A DNA stretch of 64,000 nt from Cohnella laeviribosi DSM 21336 (GTDB lineage: Bacteria; Bacillota; Bacilli; Paenibacillales; Paenibacillaceae), in assembly GCF_000378425.1 (NCBI RefSeq), contig NZ_KB899830.1, forward strand, positions 1 through 64,000, in the 5' to 3' direction. Below, piece after piece: positions 55,434 through 63,999 of this stretch. The notes beneath the pieces are model-generated. The model was not told where the DNA came from. It saw only the letters and a program-made list of their open reading frames with translations, and made no database searches. Positions within the stretch are counted from its first letter, which is position 1; each line of letters opens with the position of its first letter. Made by a program: the position numbers and the translations under genes.

Positions 55434-55677
55434 TAGTTGCGCAAAAAGCAACTGCTTGGCCCCCTTCCCCCTTTTTCGCGCATGCAGTTGCTTTTGTGGC
55501 AATTAGAATGTCCGGCAACTCGGAGGGCCGGCCGAAACGGGGCTGTAGTTGCAAAAAAAGCAATTGTACGGCTCAATTCCCTTTTTTCGCGCATGCAGTT
55601 GCTTTTGTGGCAATTGGAAGCCCCGGTAACTCGTATAGCCGCACGGGACGGGGCTGTAGTTGCGCAAACTCGCAGGA
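55434..55677. repeat. 110-bp tandem repeat with palindromic cores (locus 3)
   Basis: Two element types alternate: TAGTTGC...GCAACTG / GTAGTTGC...GCAATTG (55434, 55544 and a decayed copy at 55654), and GCATGCAGTTGC...GGCAATT (55480 and 55590). The spacing between equal elements is 110 bases, so this is a tandem repeat of a little over two units. The cores match those at 5.4 and 27.4 kb. Confidence 0.8.
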
Positions 55678-55711
55678 CCGCCGGGTCATTGTGGTGCAAA
55701 CGCGTCACACG

Positions 55712-55775
55712 GGCGAAACCCGGCGAAACCTGGCTAAACCTACGCAAACCTGCCTAAACTCTGTGAAACCCTCAC
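55712..55775. repeat. Six-copy decamer array next to the peptidase gene
   Basis: Consecutive 10-base units of the form GCGAAACCCG, GCGAAACCTG, GCTAAACCTA, CGCAAACCTG, CCTAAACTCT, GTGAAACCCT. It ends six bases from the peptidase stop codon on the opposite strand. Confidence 0.75.
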
Positions 55776-55780
55776 CCAGT

Positions 55781-56920
55781 TCAATTCCGGTTACGGCTCA
55801 GAACCTCTTCGGCAAGGGCGAGAACAAGCTCGGCCGTCTTGACAAGATTGTCCGCCTTGATCCGTTCCTCCGTCGTATGAATGCGCTCGTACCCTACCGC
55901 GAGGTTCAAGGTCGGCACGCCCTTGCCGTTGAAAATGTTTGCGTCGCTGCCGCCGCCGGATTTGAACGTTCTCGGCGTCGCCCCAATGCGGGAGATCGCC
56001 GACTTGGCGATCTGCACCACTTCGTCGTCCTCCGCGAACCTAAACGACGGATACACGATTTCGCTCGTGAATTCCGCTTCCGCCCCGAACTCGCGCGCCG
56101 CCGATTCCACCGCCTCGCGCATCGCGGCGATCTGCCGGTGAAGCTTTTCGGTCACGAGGCTCCGCGCTTCCGCTTCCAGCGTGACGTAATCGCACACGAT
56201 ATTGGTCGGACCGCCGCCGGCAAAACGGCCGATATTGGCGGTCGTCTCCGCGTCGATTCTGCCGAGCGGCATGCGGGAGACGGCTTTGGACGCGACCTGG
56301 ATGGCGCTGATGCCGTCCTCCGGATTGACGCCGGCGTGCGCGGACCTGCCTTTGATCGCGATTGCGATTTTCGCCTGCGAAGGCGCGGCCACCGCGATGT
56401 CGCCGATGCTGCCGTTGGAATCGAGCGCGAAGCCGTATCGGCCGCGCAGCCGGTCCGCGCTCATCGCCCTTGCGCCGACAAGTCCGGATTCCTCGCCGAC
56501 CGTGATGACGAACTGGATCGGGCCGTGCGGCAGTTCCCGTTCCCGGATGACGCGCAGCGCTTCGAGCATTGCGGCCAGCCCGGCCTTGTCGTCGCTGCCG
56601 AGAATTGTCGTACCGTCGCTGCGGATGTACCCGTCGTCGTCAAGCCTGGGCTTGATTCCCTTCCCCGGCGCGACCGTATCCATATGCGAGGTGAGCAGCA
56701 GCACGGGCACCGCTTCGTTCCCGGGGCTGGCCGGCAGCCAGGCGAACAGGTTGCCCGCGCCGTGCCCGGTCTTCTCCTTGGCGTCGTCCTCGGTCACTTC
56801 GCAGCCAAGCGCGGAGAACTTTGCCTGCAGCGCCCGGCTAATGTCCTGTTCGAACCCGGTCTCGCTGTCGATTTGAACCAATTCCATAAACTCGCGGATG
56901 AGCCGTTCCCGCTGAACCAT
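55781..56920 (-). CDS. M20 family zinc peptidase (peptidase T-like, YqjE type)
   Basis: 379 residues with the metal motifs of M20 aminopeptidases: LLTSHMDTVAPG, ILGSDDKAGLAAM and ITVGEESGLVGARAM (general base Glu), plus a dimerisation domain (about 180-290) and SGGGSDANIFN near the end. Cytoplasmic, likely tri- or dipeptide hydrolysis. The start follows GGGAGGAGA. It is the B. subtilis YqjE/PepT-like type by appearance. Confidence 0.88.
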   Translation of the reverse strand: MVQRERLIREFMELVQIDSETGFEQDISRALQAKFSALGCEVTEDDAKEKTGHGAGNLFAWLPASPGNEAVPVLLLTSHMDTVAPGKGIKPRLDDDGYIRSDGTTILGSDDKAGLAAMLEALRVIRERELPHGPIQFVITVGEESGLVGARAMSADRLRGRYGFALDSNGSIGDIAVAAPSQAKIAIAIKGRSAHAGVNPEDGISAIQVASKAVSRMPLGRIDAETTANIGRFAGGGPTNIVCDYVTLEAEARSLVTEKLHRQIAAMREAVESAAREFGAEAEFTSEIVYPSFRFAEDDEVVQIAKSAISRIGATPRTFKSGGGSDANIFNGKGVPTLNLAVGYERIHTTEERIKADNLVKTAELVLALAEEVLSRNRN

Positions 56921-57030
56921 CGTCTCTCCTCCCGAACTCGCCTTCGCTCCCCTTATGCGTTAAAATATAGGATAGCGAAGGCTTTCGTATGCCAAAAAAA
57001 CCTATTTTCGATAAACAAAGGATGGAGACC

Positions 57031-57126
57031 ATGAACAAACGCTTGTTCAAAATTGTCGTTTACTTGATGCTGTTTGCCATGATCGCCTCAACCGTGCTGA
57101 TGTCCATCGGTTCGCTGGTCGGCTGA
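57031..57126 (+). CDS. prli42: Prli42-like stressosome-associated small membrane protein
   Basis: 31 residues, MNKRLFKIVVYLMLFAMIAS followed by a hydrophobic stretch ending in SLVG: a positively charged N terminus and a single membrane helix, the pattern of Prli42, which anchors the stressosome in Listeria. GGATGGAGACC precedes the ATG. Its last 67 bases lie antisense inside the 3' end of lipB. The membrane-protein pattern and conserved style support it despite its size. Confidence 0.75.
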   Translation: MNKRLFKIVVYLMLFAMIASTVLMSIGSLVG

Positions 57127-57797
57127 ACCACGTTTTCGTAACCGAACACCCGGGCAAAATGGGGCAGCAGACGTCCGGCGATGTCAAACACGTCCATCTC
57201 GCGGCCCGTCAAGGCTTCCAGTGACGTAACGCCATACTCGCTGATGCCGCAAGGCACGATTCCCTGGAATCCTTCGGTTTCCACTTGGCGCTTGACGTTC
57301 AAGGCGAATCCGTGGCTGGTGACGAAGCCTCTCCGGGTCCGCGCCCGGTTGAATTTGACGCCGATGGCGGCGATTTTTACATCTCCGACCCAAACGCCGG
57401 TATATTCCGGCTTGCGTCCGCCCTCGATGCCGAACTCCGCGAGCAGCCCGATGATCGCTTCTTCCAGGTTGCGCAAATAGGCGTGCAGGTCGAGACCGAC
57501 CGCATCCAGATACAGCAGCGGGTATCCGACGAGCTGTCCCGGACCGTGGTAGGTGATGTCGCCTCCGCGGTCGATGTTGTACACGGCGATTCCCCTGCGC
57601 TTCAATTCCTCCGGCCCGAGCAGCAAATGCTCCGGATGCCGGTCCGTGCCAAGCGTGTAGGTCGGCGGATGCTCCAGCAGCAACAGCGTGTCTGCGAGCT
57701 GCTGCCGATCGATCTCCCGGACGAGGCGCTTCTGGAACTCCCATGCTTCCCCGTAATCGACACGCCGCACGCAAACAGCCGACAACGTCTTCTTCAT
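57060..57797 (-). CDS. lipB: Octanoyl-[acyl-carrier-protein]:protein octanoyltransferase
   Basis: Transfers octanoate from ACP to lipoyl domains. The 245 residues contain RGGDITYHGPGQLVGYP, the catalytic Lys in IAAIGVKF and the catalytic Cys in GIVPCGISEYGVTSL. The start follows GGGAGG. It stands directly downstream of the bkdB gene (a lipoylated E2), so it probably lipoylates that complex. The 3' end overlaps prli42 on the other strand. Confidence 0.93.
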   Translation of the reverse strand: MKKTLSAVCVRRVDYGEAWEFQKRLVREIDRQQLADTLLLLEHPPTYTLGTDRHPEHLLLGPEELKRRGIAVYNIDRGGDITYHGPGQLVGYPLLYLDAVGLDLHAYLRNLEEAIIGLLAEFGIEGGRKPEYTGVWVGDVKIAAIGVKFNRARTRRGFVTSHGFALNVKRQVETEGFQGIVPCGISEYGVTSLEALTGREMDVFDIAGRLLPHFARVFGYENVVQPTSEPMDISTVEAIMANSIK

Positions 57798-57901
57798 GAT
57801 AACCGCCTCCCGAATTTTGCAGGTCGAATCTCAAGCAGCGACGGCTAAGGACCGCCCGGCCAACGCGCAAAGGCGGGCGGAACGGTCCTTGAACCCTTTC
57901 G

Positions 57902-59404
57902 TCAATACAGCTTCGTATTCACATTGTAGCTTTCCAGATTGGCTTTGACCCTCTGGTGGAACTTGCCGCAGATGACGCCGTCCAAAATGCGGTGGTCGAA
58001 CGACAGGCACAAGTTGACCATCGAGCGGATGCCGATCATATCGTTGATGACAAGCGGGCGCTTGACGATCGCCTCGAACGTCAAAATCGCGGCCTGCGGG
58101 TAGTTGATAATCGGAACCGACTGCACCGACCCGAACGTGCCCGTATTGTTGATCGTGAACGTTCCGCCCTGCATGTCGGACAGCTTCAGCTTGTTCTCGC
58201 GCGTTCTCTTCGCCAAATCGTGAATCTCGTGGGCGAGGCCGACGATGCTTTTCTGGTCGGCGTTGCGGATCACCGGCGTCAGGACCGAATCCTCGGTGCC
58301 GACCGCCAGCGAAATGTTGATGTCGCGCTTGACGATGATTTTGTCGTCGGCCCATACCGAATTCATGATCGGGAATTCCTTGAGCGCGCCTACGACCGCA
58401 TGCACCACGAAAGGCATGTAGGTCAGATTGATGCCTTCCTCTTTTTGAAACTCGTGCTTCCACTTGTTCCGCAGCTCGACCAGATTGGTGATGTCCACTT
58501 CGACCATCGTCCACGCATGCGGAATTTCGCTGACGCTTTGACGCATGTTTTTCGCGATCGTCTTCCGGATCGGCGTGACGTCGATATAGTATTCGCGCCC
58601 CGGCGAAGATTTGCCCTCCACTTCGACCCTCGGCAAACGCGCGGAAGGGTCGGCGTCCGCTGCGGACGGATTCGCTTGAGCCGCCGCGGGCACCGAGAAC
58701 GGCTGCGCTGCCGGCGCGGCGGCGGAACCCGTTGCGAGCGACCCCGGCGCGGGTGTAGCCGACGCAAGCGAAGCTGACGCGAACGGAGCCGACATGGGCG
58801 AACCAGACGCGGACGAAGCCGATGCAGGCGAAGCGAAAGAGGCCGAAGATGCGGCTGCGCCCCCCTTCTCCACGGCGTTCAATACGTCCTTGCGGGTAAT
58901 GCGTCCGCCCATGCCGGTTCCGGAGACCAGATTCAAGTCGATCCCGTGTTCGGCCGCGAGCCGCTGCACCGCCGGCGAATACCGGTGACGCATCGGCGCC
59001 TGAGGATCGAACGCGGCCGCGCCGGCTGCTGCCGCGGCGGGACGCGCGGATGGCGCGGATGGCGCCGAAGCCGCAGCCGTTGCCGCAGCCGCCGACGGAG
59101 CCGGAGCCTCTTGCGCGTACGGCGCTTCGGGCGCCGCGAGGCCTTCGGCCGCTTCGGCCTCCGTCTCGATGAGGCCGATTGCCGTTCCGACCGACACCTC
59201 TTCTCCCTCTCCGACCAGCTTCTTGACCAGAATGCCGGATACGGTGGACGGCAATTCGGCATTCACTTTATCCGTCTGCACTTCGCATAAAGGCTCGTAC
59301 AATTCCACCCTGTCGCCCGGTTCCTTCAGCCAACGGTCGATCGTCGCCGACACCAGCGATTCGGCCAGCTGCGGCATGACGACTTCCACGATTTTTTTCG
59401 CCAA
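57902..59404 (-). CDS. bkdB: Branched-chain 2-oxoacid dehydrogenase E2 component
   Basis: Lipoamide acyltransferase core. 500 residues: lipoyl domain with Lys46 in EVQTDKVNAEL, an Ala/Pro/Ser-rich linker, a peripheral-subunit binding domain (about 135-175, YSPAVQRLAAEHGID), a second Ala/Ser/Pro linker (about 180-260) and the catalytic domain with SFDHRILDG. A TTG at 59404 is favoured because AAAGGAG is about eleven bases upstream; a GTG at 59416 is too close to that site. Confidence 0.9.
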   Translation of the reverse strand: MAKKIVEVVMPQLAESLVSATIDRWLKEPGDRVELYEPLCEVQTDKVNAELPSTVSGILVKKLVGEGEEVSVGTAIGLIETEAEAAEGLAAPEAPYAQEAPAPSAAAATAAASAPSAPSARPAAAAAGAAAFDPQAPMRHRYSPAVQRLAAEHGIDLNLVSGTGMGGRITRKDVLNAVEKGGAAASSASFASPASASSASGSPMSAPFASASLASATPAPGSLATGSAAAPAAQPFSVPAAAQANPSAADADPSARLPRVEVEGKSSPGREYYIDVTPIRKTIAKNMRQSVSEIPHAWTMVEVDITNLVELRNKWKHEFQKEEGINLTYMPFVVHAVVGALKEFPIMNSVWADDKIIVKRDINISLAVGTEDSVLTPVIRNADQKSIVGLAHEIHDLAKRTRENKLKLSDMQGGTFTINNTGTFGSVQSVPIINYPQAAILTFEAIVKRPLVINDMIGIRSMVNLCLSFDHRILDGVICGKFHQRVKANLESYNVNTKLY

Positions 59405-59478
59405 TTGGCCGTTCACTCCTTTCCTGCCTATTTCGTCCGTTCCAATCCGTGATCGCTTTGCCCCATGAAAATGAAGGA

Positions 59479-60465
59479 TTAATAGCGGGCAAGCTCAAGC
59501 ATGGCGGTTTTCAGTTTTTCCTTGTTCAGCATAAAATGCTTTTCCCCCGGCGGGTTGATCGGCATGGCCGGAACGTCGGGACCGCACAGACGGCGAATCG
59601 GGGCGTCGAGATCGTACAGCAGCTCCTCGGCGATGATCGCGGCGACTTCGGCGCCGATGCCGCCCGTCTTGTTGTCCTCGTGCACGATCAGCACCTTGCC
59701 CGTACGGGAAGCGGCCTCAAGAATGCCCTCCCGGTCCAGCGGCTGCAGCGTGCGCAAGTCCAGAATGTGGGCCTCCACTCCTTCTTCCCGGGCCAGTTCC
59801 GCCGCGGCTTCCATGGCGAAATGCAGCGGCAGGCTGTACCCGATCACGGTAATGTCGTCGCCTTCGCGCATGACCCTGGATTTGCCGATCGGAACGGTGT
59901 ATTCGCCCTCCGGAACCTCGTCGCTGATCAGGCGGTAGCATTTCTTGTGTTCAAAAAACAGCACCGGATCCGGATCGCGAATCGCCGATATGAGCAGGCC
60001 CTTGGCGTCGTACGCGGTCGCCGGCGCAAGGATCTTAAGCCCCGGCGTCCCGAAAAACACCGATTCCGGGCACTGCGAATGGTACAGTCCCCCGAACACC
60101 CCGCCCCCGATCGGCGCGCGGATGACGACCGGGCAATCCCAGTCGTTGTTGGAACGGTACCGGATTTTGGCGGCTTCGCTGATGATCTGGTTCGTCGCCG
60201 GGAACATGAAGTCCGAATACTGCATTTCGGCGATCGGCCGCAGGCCCGCCATCGCCGCGCCGATGGCGACGCCCGCTATCGCGGACTCGGACAGCGGCGT
60301 GTCGAGCGCGCGAAGTTCGCCGAACTGCTCCTGCAGCCCTTTTGTCGTCGTAAACACGCCGCCTTTAAGCCCGACGTCCTCGCCCAGCACGAACACGCGG
60401 CTGTCCCGCTCCATCTCTTCCTTCATCGCCGAGCGAATCGCTTCGATATATTCGATAACCGGCAT
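59479..60465 (-). CDS. bkdAB: Branched-chain 2-oxoacid dehydrogenase E1 beta subunit
   Basis: 328 residues of the transketolase-like beta chain: FVLGEDVGLKGGVF near the N terminus, PLSESAIAGVAIGAAMAGLRP and the C-terminal PAMPINPPGEKHF segment. Together with BkdAA it decarboxylates branched 2-oxoacids derived from Leu, Ile and Val, supplying primers for branched-chain fatty acids. The start at 60465 lies two bases after the bkdAA stop codon. Confidence 0.94.
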   Translation of the reverse strand: MPVIEYIEAIRSAMKEEMERDSRVFVLGEDVGLKGGVFTTTKGLQEQFGELRALDTPLSESAIAGVAIGAAMAGLRPIAEMQYSDFMFPATNQIISEAAKIRYRSNNDWDCPVVIRAPIGGGVFGGLYHSQCPESVFFGTPGLKILAPATAYDAKGLLISAIRDPDPVLFFEHKKCYRLISDEVPEGEYTVPIGKSRVMREGDDITVIGYSLPLHFAMEAAAELAREEGVEAHILDLRTLQPLDREGILEAASRTGKVLIVHEDNKTGGIGAEVAAIIAEELLYDLDAPIRRLCGPDVPAMPINPPGEKHFMLNKEKLKTAMLELARY

Positions 60466-60467
60466 AC

Positions 60468-61502
60468 TCAACGTCCCTCCCCGGAGGACGGCTCTTCCGC
60501 ATAGACGTAACGGAACGCATCCTCCACCGATTGGAACGGCGCGCGTTCCGCATAAGCCTGAGCTTCGTCCAGCTCCTTGCGGATTCTGGCCTGCAGCTCG
60601 TTCTCCCGTTCTTCGTTCCATAGTCCGGCCTCCGTCAAATAGTTGCGGAATGCCGGAATGCCGTCATTTTTCCGGTGCGCCTCCACTTCCTCCTTGGTCC
60701 GGTAGGCCAAGTCGTTATCCGAGGTGGAATGCGGCGAAAGACGGTAGGACATCACTTCGATCAGCGTCGGGCCTTCGCCGTTCAGCGCCCGTTCGTGCGC
60801 TTCCTTCATCACGCGGTACACTTCCAGCGGGTCGTTGCCGTCCACGCGCACGCCGGGGAAGCCGTAGCCGATCGCCCGGTCGGAAATCCGCCCCGCCGTC
60901 TGCTTGGACAGCGGCACGGAAATCGCGTAGCCGTTGTTCTCGCAGACGAAAATGACGGGCAGCTTGTGCACGCCGGCAAAGTTGCACCCCTCGTGGAAGT
61001 CTCCCTGGTTGCTGGACCCTTCGCCGAACGATACGTACGCAACGGAGCTTTCGCCGCGAAGCTTGGCCGCGTAAGCGAAGCCGACCGCATGCGGCACCTG
61101 CGTCGTCACGGGGCTCGAGCCGGTCACGATGCGCAGCCGCTTGCAGCCGAAATGCCCCGGCATCTGGCGGCCGGCGCTGTTCGGGTCTTCGGCTTTGGCG
61201 AACAGGGAAAGAAACAGCTCCTTCAACGTCATTCCGACCGTCAGCACGAATGCGTAATCCCTGTAATAAGGAAGAAACCAATCCTTCTCGAAATCCATTG
61301 CAAACGCCATCGCCACCTGGGACGGTTCCTGGCCGATTCCGGAAATATGAAAGTTCACCTTGCCCGCCCGCTGCAGGAGCAGGCATCTTTCGTCAAAACG
61401 GCGGGCCCGCATCATCGTTTCGTACATCTCGATCACTTGCCGGTCCGTAAGACCGAGCGCGGCATGCCGGGATTGCTGCCGAACGGCGCCTGTCTGGGTC
61501 AT
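60468..61502 (-). CDS. bkdAA: Branched-chain 2-oxoacid dehydrogenase E1 alpha subunit
   Basis: 344 residues with the thiamine diphosphate motif (GDFHEGCNFAGVHKLPVIFVCENN) and the phosphorylation-loop region YRLSPHSTSDN. The start follows CCAGGAGGGA. A TATAAT-like sequence lies upstream (61567-61572), but no proper -35 or the -24/-12 type promoter of the Bacillus bkd operon was found. Confidence 0.94.
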   Translation of the reverse strand: MTQTGAVRQQSRHAALGLTDRQVIEMYETMMRARRFDERCLLLQRAGKVNFHISGIGQEPSQVAMAFAMDFEKDWFLPYYRDYAFVLTVGMTLKELFLSLFAKAEDPNSAGRQMPGHFGCKRLRIVTGSSPVTTQVPHAVGFAYAAKLRGESSVAYVSFGEGSSNQGDFHEGCNFAGVHKLPVIFVCENNGYAISVPLSKQTAGRISDRAIGYGFPGVRVDGNDPLEVYRVMKEAHERALNGEGPTLIEVMSYRLSPHSTSDNDLAYRTKEEVEAHRKNDGIPAFRNYLTEAGLWNEERENELQARIRKELDEAQAYAERAPFQSVEDAFRYVYAEEPSSGEGR

Positions 61503-61650
61503 GGCTCGTCCCTCCTGGCTAATGGCTTAGTTTTATAACCTGGTCTTAATACTTGAATCTAAACCTATTATACTCCCCTTCCAAGCAAAAAGAAACGTCC
61601 AAACCCGCGGCACAAAGTTGCGTCGGCAGGTTGGCCGTTTCCGCGAGCGG

Positions 61651-63087
61651 TCAGACGTGGCCCGCTCCCTCCAGCGCCGCCATCACTTCGGACAGCGCTT
61701 CGGACAGCGTCGGATGCGGATGGATCGCGCGGCCGATTTCCCACGGCACCGCGTCGAGCAGCTTCGCCAGCGACGCTTCCGCGATCAGGTCGGTCGCGTG
61801 CGCGCCGACCAGATGGATGCCGAGCAGATCGCCCGTCGCGCGATCGGCCACGACTTTGGCGAATCCTTCGGGTTCGCCGAATACGAGCGCTTTGCCCAGC
61901 ACGCGCATGGGAACGCGCGCCGTCTTGACGTCGAAGCCGCTTGCCTTGGCGGCGGCTTCGGTCCACCCGATGGCCGCCGCTTCCGGCCGCGAGTAGACGC
62001 AGCGGGGAATGTCGCGGTCCGCCGACCGGACCGTCGGTACGGGCGCGCCGAGCAGATGGTCGACCGCGACGGCGGCCTCGTGCATGGCCGCATGCGCCAG
62101 CTGCACGCCGCCGATGCAGTCGCCGATGGCGTAAATATGGCGCTCGCCGGTCTGCAGCGTTTGCGGATCGACGGCGATAAAGCCGCTCTCCGTTTTGATG
62201 TCGGTGTTTTCGAGCCCGATCCCTTCGACGTTGCCCTGGCGGCCGACGGATACGAGCATGCGCTCGGCCGAAAGCGCGGCTTTGCCGCCGGCGGACGTTT
62301 CGATCTCCGCCGTCACGCCGTCTTCCGCAAGCCGGACCGAATCCGTATCGAGCCGCGCTCCCGTGTGGATGGCGACGCCGCGCTTTTGCAGCGACTTGTG
62401 CAGTTCGGCCGAAATATCCCGGTCCTCGCCCGGAAGCAGCCGCTCCGCCGTCTCGACCAACGTGACCTTGCAGCCGAAGTCGCTCAACATCGACGCCCAT
62501 TCGACGCCGATGACGCCGCCGCCTACAATCAGAATGGAGCGCGGCATGGTTTCCCAGGACAGCGCCTCGTCGCTTGTCACGACCGTATGTCCGTCGTAAG
62601 GAAGCCCTTCGAGCCTGCGCGGCCTGGAGCCGGTGGCGATGATCAGATGGCGCGGCACGACCATCTCCGACTCGCCGCCCGCCAGCTCCACCGCGACCGA
62701 ACCGCTGCGCGGGGAGAAAATGGAGGGCCCGATGATCCGGCCGCTGCCTTCAAGCACCCGAATGCGGTGCTGCTTCATCAGCGCCGCGAGCCCGCGGTGA
62801 AGCTGATCGACGATGGCCTGCTTGCGGGACATGACCGCGGGCCAATCGACGGCCACGCCGTCCGGGGACACGCGGATTCCGTACGCTTCGGAGCCGCGCA
62901 CGGTCGCATGCACCTCCGCGCTGCGAAGCAGGGCTTTGGAGGGAATGCAGCCTCTGTGCAGGCAGGTTCCCCCCAGCTTCTCCTTCTCGATGATAACGAC
63001 GCTCCGTCCGGCTTGCGCCGCCCGCACCGCCGCCGTGTAGCCGCCCGGTCCGCCTCCCAGCACGGCGACATCCGTTTCTATAGGCAT
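61651..63087 (-). CDS. lpd: Dihydrolipoyl dehydrogenase (E3)
   Basis: 478-residue flavoprotein that reoxidises dihydrolipoamide. FAD motif VLGGGPGGYTAAVRAAQAG at the start, redox-active disulfide GGTCLHRGCIPSKALL, NAD motif ILIVGGGVIGVEWASML and a C-terminal His-Pro-His (AIHPHPTLSEAL). It is the first gene of lpd-bkdAA-bkdAB-bkdB-lipB, so this is the E3 for the branched-chain complex. Confidence 0.94.
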   Translation of the reverse strand: MPIETDVAVLGGGPGGYTAAVRAAQAGRSVVIIEKEKLGGTCLHRGCIPSKALLRSAEVHATVRGSEAYGIRVSPDGVAVDWPAVMSRKQAIVDQLHRGLAALMKQHRIRVLEGSGRIIGPSIFSPRSGSVAVELAGGESEMVVPRHLIIATGSRPRRLEGLPYDGHTVVTSDEALSWETMPRSILIVGGGVIGVEWASMLSDFGCKVTLVETAERLLPGEDRDISAELHKSLQKRGVAIHTGARLDTDSVRLAEDGVTAEIETSAGGKAALSAERMLVSVGRQGNVEGIGLENTDIKTESGFIAVDPQTLQTGERHIYAIGDCIGGVQLAHAAMHEAAVAVDHLLGAPVPTVRSADRDIPRCVYSRPEAAAIGWTEAAAKASGFDVKTARVPMRVLGKALVFGEPEGFAKVVADRATGDLLGIHLVGAHATDLIAEASLAKLLDAVPWEIGRAIHPHPTLSEALSEVMAALEGAGHV

Positions 63088-63204
63088 AATCTCTTCCTCC
63101 GATCGATAAACCTCGTTCTCGTCGCAACGAAATCCATGAATCTATGTATGGTCCGCCTTCTATTGTAACGTTTTTTGTCCGCACAGTCGATTTTCGGCCT
63201 GCAA

Positions 63205-63233
63205 TGGACAGATTCGGCCAAAATCGGTATGAT
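63205..63233 (+). promoter_or_regulatory. SigA-type promoter for the DUF2627 gene
   Basis: TGGACA (63205-63210) and TATGAT (63228-63233) with a 17-base spacer, each one mismatch from consensus. The gene starts about 20 bases after the expected transcription start. Confidence 0.65.
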
Positions 63234-63259
63234 AAAAGAAGTGGAAGGAGAGGTGTCCG

Positions 63260-63580
63260 GTGAGACTTGTTTTTTCCCGCCTTATCGCCATTTTACTCCT
63301 TGTCGTGCCCGGTTTGGCCGCGGCGTACGGATTTCTGCTTATGAAGGATGCATTGTTCGAGTATTTCGCTCAGCTTGGAAACGTTGAGCTGCAGAATCCA
63401 AGCTTCGAGTGGCTCTCGTTTGCCTTTGGCTTCGTTTTGTTTATGGCGGGTGTCGGCTTTATCGGCGGCTGGATTTTTTTCCGCGACCGCAAGCACAACT
63501 ACGTAGCGTCCCGATTTATGCCGAAACGCCCTCGGCCCCCCCGGCCGTCCAACTCCGACAACGGAGGAACGGTCGAGTAG
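63260..63580 (+). CDS. yqzF: DUF2627 family membrane protein
   Basis: 106 residues with two membrane segments (about 8-30 and 52-73) and a basic, Pro-rich tail. The family is found next to bkd genes in Bacillus (yqzF). GTG start behind AAGGAGAGG. No function is established. Confidence 0.8.
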   Translation: MRLVFSRLIAILLLVVPGLAAAYGFLLMKDALFEYFAQLGNVELQNPSFEWLSFAFGFVLFMAGVGFIGGWIFFRDRKHNYVASRFMPKRPRPPRPSNSDNGGTVE

Positions 63581-63601
63581 CGCACGATTTGTCCATCCTC
63601 G

Positions 63602-63637
63602 AAGGCCCTGCGCCGATTCCCGGCGCGGGGCCTTGTT
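63602..63637 (+). terminator. Rho-independent terminator after the DUF2627 gene
   Basis: AAGGCCCTGCGCC / GGCGCGGGGCCTT hairpin followed by GTTT. It can also serve the convergent AraC-type gene. Confidence 0.65.
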
Positions 63638-63999
63638 TATTTGCGGACGGGCCCAGCGTATCCCCGGCTTTTGCGGTACGCCGACGGGGTGCAATCGTAT
63701 AAAGCCCGGAACAATTTGCTAAAATAGCTGAAGTTGTCAAAGCCCGCTTCGGCCGCCACCTCGCCGACGGTCGCGTCGGAATCGGCAAGGCGCCGGGCGG
63801 CGTACCGGAGGCGGAGCAGGTTGACGTACTCGACGGGCGTTCTCCGCATATATGCCTTGAACAGGCGGCTGAAATGCCCCTCGCTCATCCCGGCGGCATC
63901 CGCCAGCTCCCGGACGGTGAGCTTGCGCCCGAAATTCTGTTCGGCCACCTTGAGCGCTTCCTTCAGCCGCTCCAGCGTTCGGGCTTCGGACGGCGCTTC
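63637..63999 (-). CDS. AraC family transcriptional regulator (5' end outside window)
   Basis: The last about 120 codons of an AraC/XylS regulator: two helix-turn-helix motifs (TVRELADAAGMSEGHFSRLFK and ATVGEVAAEAGFDNFSYFSK) and the family signature RLRYAARRLADSD. The frame is open to the right edge, so the sensor domain is not visible and the ligand cannot be inferred. Stop codon at 63637. Confidence 0.85.
   Translation of the reverse strand, partial: EAPSEARTLERLKEALKVAEQNFGRKLTVRELADAAGMSEGHFSRLFKAYMRRTPVEYVNLLRLRYAARRLADSDATVGEVAAEAGFDNFSYFSKLFRALYDCTPSAYRKSRGYAGPVRK

Noticed and set aside
55437-55757. Short frames giving QLLLWQLE-type repeated peptides
   Set aside because: They are translations of the palindromic tandem repeat, with no start context; the signal is at the DNA level.
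57846-57892. Terminator between bkdB and lipB
   Set aside because: A long stem exists (AAGGACCG...CGGTCCTT with a bulge), but no T run follows on the minus strand, so read-through into lipB seems as likely.
61618-63168. Open frame of 516 codons on the plus strand
   Set aside because: Antisense to lpd, which has all flavoprotein motifs.
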